A DNA stretch of 22,243 nt from Bacteroidales bacterium UBA1733 (GTDB taxonomy: Bacteria > Bacteroidota > Bacteroidia > Bacteroidales > UBA3663). Numbering within the stretch: the stretch's first letter is position 1; each line of letters opens with the position of its first letter. The stretch is taken from positions 10,373 through 32,615 of the forward strand of contig DCIF01000062.1 in assembly GCA_002315795.1 (NCBI GenBank), read 5' to 3'. Below, one piece after another: positions 7,569 through 16,649 of this stretch. Both the position numbers and the translations under genes were made by a program. The notes beneath the pieces are model-generated. The model made no database searches. It had not been told where the DNA came from and saw only the letters and a list, made by a program, of their open reading frames with translations.

Positions 7569-10500
7569 ATGAGAAAACTCTTATCTTTGATTGCCATGCT
7601 CGTAATGAGTGTGACAATACTGATGGCGCAACGCACCATTACTGGTGTTATCACCTCAGCAGAAGACGGAGAGCCAGTCATTGGTGCATCAGTACTCGTG
7701 AAGGGTACCACTATCGGTAATATGACCGATCTTGACGGCAAATTCGTCATCAACAACGTTCCAGAGTCTGCTAAGACCATCGTCGTTACTTATGTTGGTA
7801 TGAAGACTCAGGAACTTGCAATCCGTAACAAGATGGCTATCGTTCTTGAAAGCGAATCAGAAAATCTCGACGAGGTAATGGTTGTTGCTTATGGCACCAC
7901 CCGTCGTTCGGCATTCACTGGTTCAGCAGTAGTTATTGATTCAAAGAGTCTCAAGACCCCAGCTGCTTCTGCTGATAAGTCACTCCAGGGTAAGATCGCC
8001 GGTGTGCAGGTAGTTTCTAATGGTGGTCAGCCAGGTTCAGGCACCAACTTCCGCGTGCGTGGTTCTGGTTCACTCTCAGCTTCTAATCAGCCTCTCATCG
8101 TAATCGACGGTATTGCTACCACCGGTACTGAGTACTCTACAGTAGCTGATTACAACGATCAGACCTCTAACATCCTTGCTCAACTCAATCCTAACGATAT
8201 CGAGAGCATCACTGTATTGAAGGATGCTGCAGCTGCCGCTCTTTATGGTTCACGTGCTGCTAACGGTGTAGTTCTCGTTACTACCAAGTCTGGTAAGGAG
8301 GGCAAGAGCAAGATCAGCTTCGACACAAAGTTCTCTTGGGCTAGCCTTGGCAAGGCATACGACACCATGAGCTCTGCTGAGATGTATAAGACCATCTTCA
8401 ACATCTATAATGCGCAAGGCAAAGGCGCTGAGTTCGCTAACCAGCAGACCCAGGGTGCTTTGACTCACAACCCATACAACAATGCCAATCCACTTGACGC
8501 AAACGGCAACGTAGTCAGTGGTGCTCAGATCGTCGTTGATACAGACTGGCAGGATGAGGTCTTCAACACTGGTTTCACCCAGGACTACACCATCAGCGTA
8601 AGCGGTGGCAACGACAAGACCAAGCATTTCTTCTCAGCAGGTTACCTCGATCAGGACGGTATTGCACCTGCAGGTGCCTTCAAGCGCTATTCGGCTAAGG
8701 CAAACGTAGAGAGCCAGGTAAGCAAGTGGATCAAGGCTGGTTTGAACGCCACCCTCTCTTACTCAAACCAGAGCAACACCGTGGCTGGTTCAGCCGGTGC
8801 TTCTCCTCTGCTCAATGCTATCTCTTTCCCTAACGCAGTTCCTGTATATGTTGTTGACCTGAACGGCAACCCAGTACTCGACGAGTCGGGCAACAAGCAG
8901 TACAACTACACCAATGGTGTGAACCTCGACTTCAACCCTTGCTCAATCCCTTATATGGACAACAACGGTACCAAGACCGCTCACGTTCTGGCTAACGCCT
9001 TCCTCCAGATTGAGCCAATCAAGGGTCTTACCCTCAAGACTGAGTTCAAGCCAGAGTACATCAGCAATGATGAGAAGATGTACTGGAACAAGGAGCACGG
9101 TAACGGTCCTGCTTACAACGCTCGTCTGTTTAAGTATCACACCACTGACCTCATCTACACCTCGACCAATACCATCGGTTATGACACCAACATCGGTGAG
9201 AACCACATCAACGTATTGGCTGGTATGGAGTACTTCAAGTCAGACCTGAACTACCTCTACGTTTCGGCTCGTGACTTCCTTGGTGATTTCGAGGAGTTTG
9301 ATGCTGCATCAAGCACCTATCCTGCTTCTTCTTACAACTCTAAGGAGATCATGATCTCTTACTTCGGCCGTGCCGAGTATAACTATGGTGAGCGTTACAA
9401 CGCTTCATTCTCACTCCGTCGCGATGGTTCTTCAGTATTCGGTAAGGACAACAAGTGGGGTACTTTCTGGTCAGTAGGCGCAAGCTGGCGTATCAATCAG
9501 GAGGCATTCATGAAGGATATCGACTGGATTGATCAGTTGAAGTTCCGTGCTTCATACGGTACCTCAGGTAACAAGGCAGGTATCGGTCGCTACCAGTCAC
9601 TCGGCCTTTGGTCAGTGGACGAAACCTACAACGGCAACATCGCTGCCTACCTCAGGCAGTTTGCTAACGCTAACCTCTCATGGGAGGAGCAGAAGATGCT
9701 TAACTTCGGTCTTGACTTCGGCTTCAAGAATCGCATCTGGGGTAGCATCGACTGGTTCAAGAAGACCTCTGACGGCCTCCTCTACAACGTACCAGTTGCT
9801 CAGCAGTCAGGTATGTATGCTGCAAATAAGGCTACCATCACCATGAATGCTGCTAAGACCAGCAACTCTGGTGTCGAGCTCGTTCTCGGTGGCTCAATCC
9901 TTCCACAGGGTTATCCTGTATCTTGGACTATGGAGTTCAATGCTTCTTGGATCAAGGATAAGATTGAGGACCTCTATGGTGACGACAACATCCAGCAGAC
10001 TACCTATCAGAAGATCTGGAGCGTAGGCGGCAGCCAGTATGAGTTCTACATGCCAACATGGGCTGGCGTAGATCCTGCTAACGGTAACCCACAGTGGTAT
10101 AAGGCTGACGGCAGCAAGACTTCTGTTTACGGTGAGGCAGCTTATGAGCGTCAGGGTCGTTCAACTCCTACCGTATACGGTGGTTTCAACAACAACCTTT
10201 CATGGAAGGGTCTCGATCTCCAGATTCTCTGCTCTTACCAGATCGGTGGTAAGTTCTACGACGGTGTCTATAAGGGACTCATGCACGACGACAACAACTA
10301 CTCAAGCAACTGGCATCGTGATATGCTGGATGCATGGAACGCTAACAACACGAACACCGACGTTCCACGTATCGGTTCTTTGTCAAGCCAGTTGTCAAGC
10401 CGCTTCCTCTATGACGCAACCTTCTTCAAGGTTAAGACCATCACCCTCGGCTATACCTTGCCTAAGTTCAAGGGCGTAAGCGACGTTATCAGCAACTGCC

Positions 10501-10655
10501 GTATCTATGCAAGCTGCGACAACGTATTCACTGCCTTCGGTTCTGACTACAAGGGTTATGACGACATCGACATCTTCGGTGTTCAGGGCTACAGTCTCTA
10601 TACTGCTACCCCAAGTCCACGAACCTGGACTCTCGGCCTGAGCATGACTTTCTAA
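7569..10655 (+). CDS. SusC/RagA-family TonB-dependent outer-membrane transporter
   Basis: Outer-membrane importer of 1028 residues, paired with the SusD 24 bp downstream. In order: signal peptide about 1-20 (MRKLLSLIAMLVMSVTILMA); carboxypeptidase-regulatory-like domain about 21-95 (TITGVITSAEDGEPVIGASV, DLDGKF); TonB-box-like segment NLDEVMVVAYGT about 99-110; plug domain about 116-242 with LIVIDGIATTG and LKDAAAAALYGSRAANGVV; then the barrel, ending WTLGLSMTF with terminal Phe. It is a paralogue of the SusC at 1202-4387, nearly identical in the signal peptide but diverged in the barrel, so the two probably take different ligands. The gene is followed in the same operon by two peptidases, which favours peptides as cargo (inference, by analogy to RagA of Porphyromonas). 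Confidence 0.96.
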   Translation: MRKLLSLIAMLVMSVTILMAQRTITGVITSAEDGEPVIGASVLVKGTTIGNMTDLDGKFVINNVPESAKTIVVTYVGMKTQELAIRNKMAIVLESESENLDEVMVVAYGTTRRSAFTGSAVVIDSKSLKTPAASADKSLQGKIAGVQVVSNGGQPGSGTNFRVRGSGSLSASNQPLIVIDGIATTGTEYSTVADYNDQTSNILAQLNPNDIESITVLKDAAAAALYGSRAANGVVLVTTKSGKEGKSKISFDTKFSWASLGKAYDTMSSAEMYKTIFNIYNAQGKGAEFANQQTQGALTHNPYNNANPLDANGNVVSGAQIVVDTDWQDEVFNTGFTQDYTISVSGGNDKTKHFFSAGYLDQDGIAPAGAFKRYSAKANVESQVSKWIKAGLNATLSYSNQSNTVAGSAGASPLLNAISFPNAVPVYVVDLNGNPVLDESGNKQYNYTNGVNLDFNPCSIPYMDNNGTKTAHVLANAFLQIEPIKGLTLKTEFKPEYISNDEKMYWNKEHGNGPAYNARLFKYHTTDLIYTSTNTIGYDTNIGENHINVLAGMEYFKSDLNYLYVSARDFLGDFEEFDAASSTYPASSYNSKEIMISYFGRAEYNYGERYNASFSLRRDGSSVFGKDNKWGTFWSVGASWRINQEAFMKDIDWIDQLKFRASYGTSGNKAGIGRYQSLGLWSVDETYNGNIAAYLRQFANANLSWEEQKMLNFGLDFGFKNRIWGSIDWFKKTSDGLLYNVPVAQQSGMYAANKATITMNAAKTSNSGVELVLGGSILPQGYPVSWTMEFNASWIKDKIEDLYGDDNIQQTTYQKIWSVGGSQYEFYMPTWAGVDPANGNPQWYKADGSKTSVYGEAAYERQGRSTPTVYGGFNNNLSWKGLDLQILCSYQIGGKFYDGVYKGLMHDDNNYSSNWHRDMLDAWNANNTNTDVPRIGSLSSQLSSRFLYDATFFKVKTITLGYTLPKFKGVSDVISNCRIYASCDNVFTAFGSDYKGYDDIDIFGVQGYSLYTATPSPRTWTLGLSMTF

Positions 10656-10679
10656 CCCCCAAAAAATAGAAAAAAAATA

Positions 10680-12257
10680 ATGAATACAAAATATTTATTT
10701 ATGGCCGGTGTTGCTACCCTTTCGATGGTAGCCACCTCCTGCAATGATGACCAGCTCGATCAGCAGCCTTCAAACCAGCTGTCGACCGACCTCATCCTCA
10801 GCAGCAAAGAGAACGTTGCCACCCTGCTCAACTCTATATATTTCTATACAGAGCACTACTACTACCTCACTATTGGCCAGAGCGCTCAGGAGGTAATGGG
10901 TAACGATATCAAGATGACCAACGGTAACTATGCATTCTCGACCTACAATTGGATCATGTATGCATACGATTACACCCAGTACTCTGCAGTCGTTGACGGC
11001 TGGTGGAGCTGCTACTCTCCATACATGTGGGGTAAGGCTTATGGCGCAATCACTGCTGCCAACACCCTTATTGAGGCTTCTAATGCAGGTACTCTCGTTG
11101 AGGGTGCTGAGGATTACGTTGCTCAGGCTTACGGTATGCGTGGCTGGAACTATCTCAACCTCTATCACCTCTACTGCAACTCTTATGCTAATGAGGGTGC
11201 TAATGGCAAGGGTCTCTTCTACCGTACCGCTGGTACAGGCTACGAGGAGTCAAGCATGGCAGAACGTTCTAACCTCGAGACCTCTCTCAAGAACATCATC
11301 AGCGATCTTACCTATGCATACGAGCACTGTCAGTCAGTGGCTAAGGTTGGTCGTTACAACATGAACAAGGAGGCTGCTGCCCTTCTCCTTGCCCGTACCT
11401 ATTCGGAGCTTGGTGACTGGAGCAACGTCAAGAAGTATGCTGACATCGCTACAGGCAACAACTATGACGGTTCGAACCTCATGTCTCCAGCAGAATATCA
11501 GGCTGGCTTCATGGATGCTAACGCTGAGTGGCTCTTCGGTATGAACTTCAATTCTGAGACCTCTAACATCTACGCTTCTTACCCTTCATTCTGGCACTGC
11601 TACACTGCACAGGATAATGAGCGCGTATGGGGTACTCCAGACTATGCTTCACAGGTTCCAGGTGCAGATATCAACGCTCGATACAACTACTTGAACGCTA
11701 ACGCTATCGACTACCTCCAGGGTTATTCTACCGTTCGTGCATGCAAATCATTTGTTGACACCTTCAAGAAGAACGAGGACGGCTCATTTGCTGACTGTCG
11801 TGCTCTCTTCCCAGGCTACCTTGACCCTGCTGACGGATACTTCATCGCTAAGTTCAACCAGCACAACACCCTCGGTATTGCTGACTACCCAATGGCTCGT
11901 ATTGCTGAGGCTTACCTCCTCGCTGCTGAGGCTTGTTTGAATGGTGCTGCCGGTGATGGCAAGCAGATCCTTAATACCCTTCAGTTGCAGCGCGGTGGCG
12001 ATGCTACCGGCCTTACTCAGTACGAAATCTACCTCGAGCGTCGTCGTGAGCTCTATGGTGAGGGCTTCGCTCTCGGTGACCTGAAGCGTATGAAGATGGG
12101 CGTTAGCCGTGTAGGTGAAGACCACTGGTCAAGCACCCTTAACTTGCCTGCAGGTTCGAACAAGATGATGTTCCCAATTCCTGACAATGAGCTGCTCTAC
12201 AACCCTCACTACAAGGATAACTACAATGCAGGTCAGAACGATAACTGGGCTAAGTAA
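10680..12257 (+). CDS. SusD/RagB-family surface lipoprotein
   Basis: Ligand-binding surface lipoprotein that caps the SusC encoded 24 bp upstream. It is 525 residues, full length for the family. The N-terminus is a lipoprotein signal (MNTKYLFMAGVATLSMVATS) with lipidation at Cys21. CNDDQLD follows, and the acidic residues after Cys fit surface export. Core helices are recognisable: AYGMRGWNYLNLYHLYCNSY with a following GLFYRT turn; KEAAALLLARTYSELGDW; and the C-terminal ARIAEAYLLAAEACLNGAAG with the YLERRRELYGEGFALGDLKR helix typical of SusD/RagB proteins. Cotranscribed with susC. The binding pocket residues cannot be interpreted without a structure; peptide binding is inferred from the operon. 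Confidence 0.95.
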   Translation: MNTKYLFMAGVATLSMVATSCNDDQLDQQPSNQLSTDLILSSKENVATLLNSIYFYTEHYYYLTIGQSAQEVMGNDIKMTNGNYAFSTYNWIMYAYDYTQYSAVVDGWWSCYSPYMWGKAYGAITAANTLIEASNAGTLVEGAEDYVAQAYGMRGWNYLNLYHLYCNSYANEGANGKGLFYRTAGTGYEESSMAERSNLETSLKNIISDLTYAYEHCQSVAKVGRYNMNKEAAALLLARTYSELGDWSNVKKYADIATGNNYDGSNLMSPAEYQAGFMDANAEWLFGMNFNSETSNIYASYPSFWHCYTAQDNERVWGTPDYASQVPGADINARYNYLNANAIDYLQGYSTVRACKSFVDTFKKNEDGSFADCRALFPGYLDPADGYFIAKFNQHNTLGIADYPMARIAEAYLLAAEACLNGAAGDGKQILNTLQLQRGGDATGLTQYEIYLERRRELYGEGFALGDLKRMKMGVSRVGEDHWSSTLNLPAGSNKMMFPIPDNELLYNPHYKDNYNAGQNDNWAK

Positions 12258-12290
12258 TCTTTCCCACGATATCTAAGACTCAAAATAATG

Positions 12291-12322
12291 ATAGCTGCCA
12301 GTCCAAATGGGCTGGCGGCTAT
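12291..12322 (+). terminator. Strong intergenic hairpin between susD and the S9 peptidase
   Basis: ATAGCTGCCAGTCC (12291-12304) pairs with GGGCTGGCGGCTAT (12309-12322) around the tetraloop AAAT. The stem has 14 pairs, two of them G-T. It is followed by TCTTGCAA, not a T run, so it is unlikely to be a full terminator. A partial terminator or an mRNA-stabilising hairpin that sets susC-susD expression above the downstream peptidases is more plausible. The in-frame ATG at 12307 falls inside this hairpin. Confidence 0.6.
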
Positions 12323-12351
12323 TCTTGCAAATAATGTATCATACCAAAACA

Positions 12352-14352
12352 ATGAAAAAAACACTTCTTTTGGCCTCTGCAGCGCTTTTGATCGTTACTC
12401 AGACCATGGCTCAGTCTCATGCTATCACTGTTGAGACCGCCAACACTCGTTCTAACATCCCATTCGAAGGCCGTCAGGTCGAGATTAGTCCATTCTTCGA
12501 CAGCTTCCCATACCAGTATTTCTCAATCAGCCGCGACGGCGAGAAGCTCTTCTTCACAAAGACTGGCATGGAGAACCATCTGCAGTGGATTCCTCTTAAC
12601 GGAGAAGCTAAGCTGACCGATGGCAAGGATGCCATCGATGCTAATCTCTCTGCTCGTAATGCATGGTCTCCTACCTACAATGATGCAGACGGTTATATGT
12701 ACTGGATCGGAGATGAATGCAATGACGAAAAGGTAGATCTCTGGCGCAGCAAGCTTGAGCCATTAGGTAAACCAGAAAGACTCACCGATGTTCCATACAT
12801 CTATGCATGGCACTTCAATCAGGCAAAAGACAAGATTGCTTATGTCAGTCGCATGGGACAGGAAGCTCTCCGTCGCGATGAGCTGCACATCCTTGACCTC
12901 AAAACACTGGAGGATCGTCATATCTGTGATGACAAAGAGGACTTCCGATATACTTGGGGATCAGTCAGCTGGCGTCCAGATGGAAAGGGACTCATCATCC
13001 TTGCACTCAAAGGCCAGGACCGTCAGTACTGTAATGTCCTCTATATTGATGTAGAGACAGGCACCTCGACCGTAATCACTAATCCTTCACTCAAGGCAAG
13101 CTATGCAGGTTGCGACGTTATGGACGAGTGGATCAATGACACGGAATGTTTCTTCTTTAGCGATCAGGATGGCTATAAGAACCTCTATCACTTCAACTCT
13201 GAGACTAAGGCCGTTGAGCAGAAGACCTTCTTCAAGCAGGATCTCGAGCAAGTGGAATTTGTAACCATCAAGGGTCAAAAATACCTCTTCGGTCTGCGTC
13301 AGACCCCAATCGCTGCTACTCTCATGCTCATGGACCTCAATACCTGCAAGGTAATCTACGAGCAGGAGAGCAACATGAACATCAGCCTCGGCTCTGCAAA
13401 GGGTGATAAGGTTCGTCTCGTGGCTAACAATGTTACCACCCTCGTCGAAGTGCAAGAGGTTACCGTCGGAAAGAAGAAGATGACCACACAGACCCTCTTT
13501 GCTCTGCCAAAAGAAGTTACAGACGAACTGGTACAGACCGAAGTCGAGAGTCTTTTCATCCCAACCTTCGATATTGATCCAGCTACTGGCGAACAGCGTC
13601 TGATCCATGCATACCTCTTCAAGCCAAAGAATCCACTTCCTGCAGACAAGTCTGTGGTCATGCTTGAGAGCTTCTATGGCGGCGACAACCGTTATGATGA
13701 CGAGTATCAGATCTATGGCAAGGCCGGCATCTACGTGCTCAGCGCTTCATGCCGTGGCAATGCTGGCTTCGGTCGTGACTTTGCTGCTCTCAATGACAAG
13801 GATCTAGGAGGCAATGAGATCATTGATATGATCTACTGTGCCAAGTACATCAGCGAGAAGCTCAACATCCCTGCTGAGCGTGTAGGTTGCTTCGGTGTGA
13901 GCCATGGTGGTTATGCTACTATGCGCCTGATGACCTTCCCTGGCGAGGTGAATGGTGTGAAGGCTTCTTTCCCATTCGGATTCGGTGTTGAGACCGCAGG
14001 CTTCTGTGATATTATCCACCAGCACCTATACAGCAATATTCCAGACTGGACAGAACTCGAAGCAGGAAATCCTTGGACGGACAAAGCTAAGATCGTAGAA
14101 CGCTCTCCTCTTTATTGGGCAGAGAAGATCACTGGTCCTCTACTTCTCGTACATGGCAATCATGACAATCGTGTAGAAATGGAAGGTAGCCGACTGATGG
14201 ATCGCATGTTGCTCCATCTGAACAAGCCTCACAAGTACATTGAATATGAAGGTCTTGGCCATGGTGTGAAGGGCAAGGCTTATAACTATGACTTTTACAA
14301 CCAGACTTTCAAATTCATAGAGGACGTGATTGAAAAGCGTTCTATAGAATAA
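12352..14352 (+). CDS. Exported S9-family serine peptidase (prolyl oligopeptidase/DPP-like fold)
   Basis: Serine peptidase likely to shorten peptides in the periplasm. The start at 12352 gives a clean signal peptide (MKKTLLLASAALLIVTQTMA, cut before Gln21); an earlier in-frame ATG at 12307 sits inside a strong hairpin. The product is 666 residues. Residues about 30-400 look like a beta propeller (SISRDGEKLFFTK, SVSWRPDGKGLIIL). The C-terminal alpha/beta hydrolase has Ser517 in GVSHGGYATM, Asp605 in HGNHDNRV and His637 in GLGHGV, the order and spacing of an S9 triad. CRGNAGFGRDFA corresponds to the RG(S/N)xGYG loop of S9B/S9C enzymes. Subfamily (dipeptidyl peptidase or acylaminoacyl peptidase type) is not settled here. 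It lies downstream of susC-susD and 9 bp before another S9 peptidase. Confidence 0.9.
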   Translation: MKKTLLLASAALLIVTQTMAQSHAITVETANTRSNIPFEGRQVEISPFFDSFPYQYFSISRDGEKLFFTKTGMENHLQWIPLNGEAKLTDGKDAIDANLSARNAWSPTYNDADGYMYWIGDECNDEKVDLWRSKLEPLGKPERLTDVPYIYAWHFNQAKDKIAYVSRMGQEALRRDELHILDLKTLEDRHICDDKEDFRYTWGSVSWRPDGKGLIILALKGQDRQYCNVLYIDVETGTSTVITNPSLKASYAGCDVMDEWINDTECFFFSDQDGYKNLYHFNSETKAVEQKTFFKQDLEQVEFVTIKGQKYLFGLRQTPIAATLMLMDLNTCKVIYEQESNMNISLGSAKGDKVRLVANNVTTLVEVQEVTVGKKKMTTQTLFALPKEVTDELVQTEVESLFIPTFDIDPATGEQRLIHAYLFKPKNPLPADKSVVMLESFYGGDNRYDDEYQIYGKAGIYVLSASCRGNAGFGRDFAALNDKDLGGNEIIDMIYCAKYISEKLNIPAERVGCFGVSHGGYATMRLMTFPGEVNGVKASFPFGFGVETAGFCDIIHQHLYSNIPDWTELEAGNPWTDKAKIVERSPLYWAEKITGPLLLVHGNHDNRVEMEGSRLMDRMLLHLNKPHKYIEYEGLGHGVKGKAYNYDFYNQTFKFIEDVIEKRSIE

Positions 14353-14361
14353 TTGTTTCGT

Positions 14362-16488
14362 ATGAAGAAAAATATATATTATATTGGTGGACTGTCAGTA
14401 CTATTACTGACAGCCTGCCAAAGCGAGACGAAGGCTCCTGTTGCAAAGCAGATTCCTTATGTTATGGAGGAGTTTGGAGGACAACGTGTAGATCCTTATT
14501 TCTGGATGCGTCTCAGTGATGATCAAAAGAACGCTTCACAACCAGATCAGCAGACAAAAGATGTCCTGGAGTATATACAAGCTGAGAATGCTTACTCTGA
14601 GCATTACTTCGCGCCTTTACAGTCATTGCAGGACTCTCTATATCTGGAGCTTACTGGTCGTATTGCACAAAATGACGAAAGTGTCCCATACAAAAAGGGT
14701 GATTACACCTATTCCACACGTTTTGAAGCAGGTAAGGATTACCCTATCTATACTCGCACTCTCAATGGACAGGAACAGATACTATTAGATGTAAATGAAC
14801 TGGCAGAAGGACAGCAGTATTGCGGTGTCAGTGATTTGAGTCCGAGTCCAGACAATAAGCTTATTGCCTTCGGAACAGACTTTGTCAGCCGCAGAATCTA
14901 TACTATCGTCATCAAGGATATCGAGTCTGGCGAGATGCTTCAGGATACCCTTAAGGAGACCGGTGGATACATGGAATGGGCAGCAGACAGCCGTCATCTA
15001 TATTATGTAGGCCGTGATGTCCCCACTTTACGCAATAACCGTATCTACCGTCATACCTTAGGACAGCCTCAGAGTGAAGACGAGCTGCTATGGGATGAAA
15101 CGGATGAGACCTTTTCTGTAAGCATCAGTAAGAGTATCGATGATAAATATATTCTGGCGAATAGCAATCAAACAATGACGACTGAGACCCGTTATATTGA
15201 CGCAACGGATGTAACTGGTCAGCTTAAGACTTTTGCTTTACGCACAAAAGGTCATCGTTATGAGGTTGATCATATTGGCCAGAACTTCTTTATCCGAACC
15301 AATTTAGATGGTTGCCTCAATAATCGTCTCATGACTATCAGCGATAAAGACCAAGAAGCAGGTAAATCCTGGACCGATTATTTGCCTTATCAAAAGGAAA
15401 TAATGATCGACGGTTTTACGCTGATGAGTGATTATGTAATTACCAACGAGCGCAAAGAAGGACTATTGACTCTCCACATCATCAACAAAAAGAAGAATCA
15501 GGACTATTATCTTCCATTTGAGGAACCATGTTATGTGGCTCGCATCAGCACAAACGTTGATCCATCGTCACATACACTTCGCTACAGCTATCAGAGCATG
15601 CTGACACCTCCTCGAACTATTGACTTGGATCTGGAGAGCGGTGAAAAAAAGGTGCTAAAGGTTCAGGATGTTCCTGGCTATGATGCCTCACGCTATGAAG
15701 AGCAGCGTGTATGGGTAACTGCCACTGATGGAACTCAGATACCGATGGATATCATCACTCCTTTAGGCTTCAAACAAGACGGAAAGGCTCCATTTCATAT
15801 CTACGCATATGGATCTTACGGATCATCAACAGATCCTTCATTCGACCAGAATGTCTTCTCTCTTCTTGACAGAGGATTTGGTTATGCTATAGCTCACATA
15901 CGTGGAGGTAGTGAGATGGGAAGACAGTGGTACGAAGATGGTAAGCTCTTTAAAAAGATGAATACGTTCACTGATTTCAATGATTGTGCACGTTTTCTCA
16001 TAGAGCAGAACTATACACAGAATGACCGACTGTTTGCCCGAGGTGCCAGTGCCGGCGGCTTGTTGATGGGAGCATGTATTAATCTGGAGCCGAACCTCTA
16101 TAAGGGAATTATAGCAGGAGTTCCATTTGTGGATGTCGTATCAACCATGCAGGATGAAACAATTCCATTGACCACTTTTGAGTGGGATGAATGGGGAGAT
16201 CCTCGACAGGAAGACTATTACAGATACATGCTTTCATATTCTCCATACGACAACGTAACCGCACAGAATTATCCAAACATCCTTGTTACTACGGGATATT
16301 GGGATAGTCAGGTACAATATTGGGAACCACTCAAGTGGGTGGCGAAACTACGTTCGACAAAGACCGACAATAATCATCTCTTACTCAGATGCGATATGGC
16401 ATCAGGACATGGAGGTGCTTCTGGCCGATTCCGCAGACTTGAACAGAAAGCCATGGAGTATGCTTTCTTCTTGTCTTTATTACAGTAA
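14362..16488 (+). CDS. Oligopeptidase-B-like S9A serine peptidase, predicted lipoprotein
   Basis: Peptidase of the oligopeptidase B (protease II) group, which cuts short peptides after Lys/Arg. The start at the ATG 14362 gives a lipoprotein signal with lipidation at Cys19 in LLTACQSET; a TTG at 14353 is also in frame. The product is 708 residues. An N-terminal propeller precedes the hydrolase domain with Ser563 in GASAGG, Asp648 in WDSQVQYWEP and His683 in SGHGGASGRF. The 85- and 35-residue spacings equal those I recall for E. coli protease II (532/617/652). VPFVDVVSTMQDETIPLTT and SYSPYDNV are group signatures. Glu607 and Asp609 fall where the acidic S1 residues of oligopeptidase B lie, supporting basic P1 specificity. 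Unusual point: the textbook enzyme is cytoplasmic, while this one carries a lipid signal. Codons are less biased than in susC-susD. Last gene of the operon. Confidence 0.92.
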   Translation: MKKNIYYIGGLSVLLLTACQSETKAPVAKQIPYVMEEFGGQRVDPYFWMRLSDDQKNASQPDQQTKDVLEYIQAENAYSEHYFAPLQSLQDSLYLELTGRIAQNDESVPYKKGDYTYSTRFEAGKDYPIYTRTLNGQEQILLDVNELAEGQQYCGVSDLSPSPDNKLIAFGTDFVSRRIYTIVIKDIESGEMLQDTLKETGGYMEWAADSRHLYYVGRDVPTLRNNRIYRHTLGQPQSEDELLWDETDETFSVSISKSIDDKYILANSNQTMTTETRYIDATDVTGQLKTFALRTKGHRYEVDHIGQNFFIRTNLDGCLNNRLMTISDKDQEAGKSWTDYLPYQKEIMIDGFTLMSDYVITNERKEGLLTLHIINKKKNQDYYLPFEEPCYVARISTNVDPSSHTLRYSYQSMLTPPRTIDLDLESGEKKVLKVQDVPGYDASRYEEQRVWVTATDGTQIPMDIITPLGFKQDGKAPFHIYAYGSYGSSTDPSFDQNVFSLLDRGFGYAIAHIRGGSEMGRQWYEDGKLFKKMNTFTDFNDCARFLIEQNYTQNDRLFARGASAGGLLMGACINLEPNLYKGIIAGVPFVDVVSTMQDETIPLTTFEWDEWGDPRQEDYYRYMLSYSPYDNVTAQNYPNILVTTGYWDSQVQYWEPLKWVAKLRSTKTDNNHLLLRCDMASGHGGASGRFRRLEQKAMEYAFFLSLLQ

Positions 16489-16584
16489 TGCAGGTAAATA
16501 ATACCAGCAAAATACTTATTTCGGTCCAGCTTTAGTTAATTATTGTAAAATGTGGACTAGTTTGAACTATTTTTTATGCAAAAA

Positions 16585-16616
16585 TTTGGAGGAATGAAAA
16601 AATCCCTCTATCTTTG
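16585..16616 (+). promoter_or_regulatory. Bacteroidetes-type promoter upstream of the terminator-like hairpin
   Basis: TTTG (16585-16588), a 20-base spacer, then TATCTTTG (16609-16616) and CACC, a full consensus match. Transcription should start near 16623, about 40 nt before the hairpin at 16663-16699. Confidence 0.78.
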
Positions 16617-16649
16617 CACCGTGAGTAATTCCACAAAAACTTCATAAAA

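Noticed and set aside
1202..12257. Reading the SusC/SusD pairs as a polysaccharide utilisation locus
   Set aside because: No glycoside hydrolase, polysaccharide lyase, sulfatase, SusE/F-like protein or sugar-sensing regulator is visible; the linked enzymes are peptidases. A glycan role for the left pair cannot be excluded because its downstream genes are outside the window.
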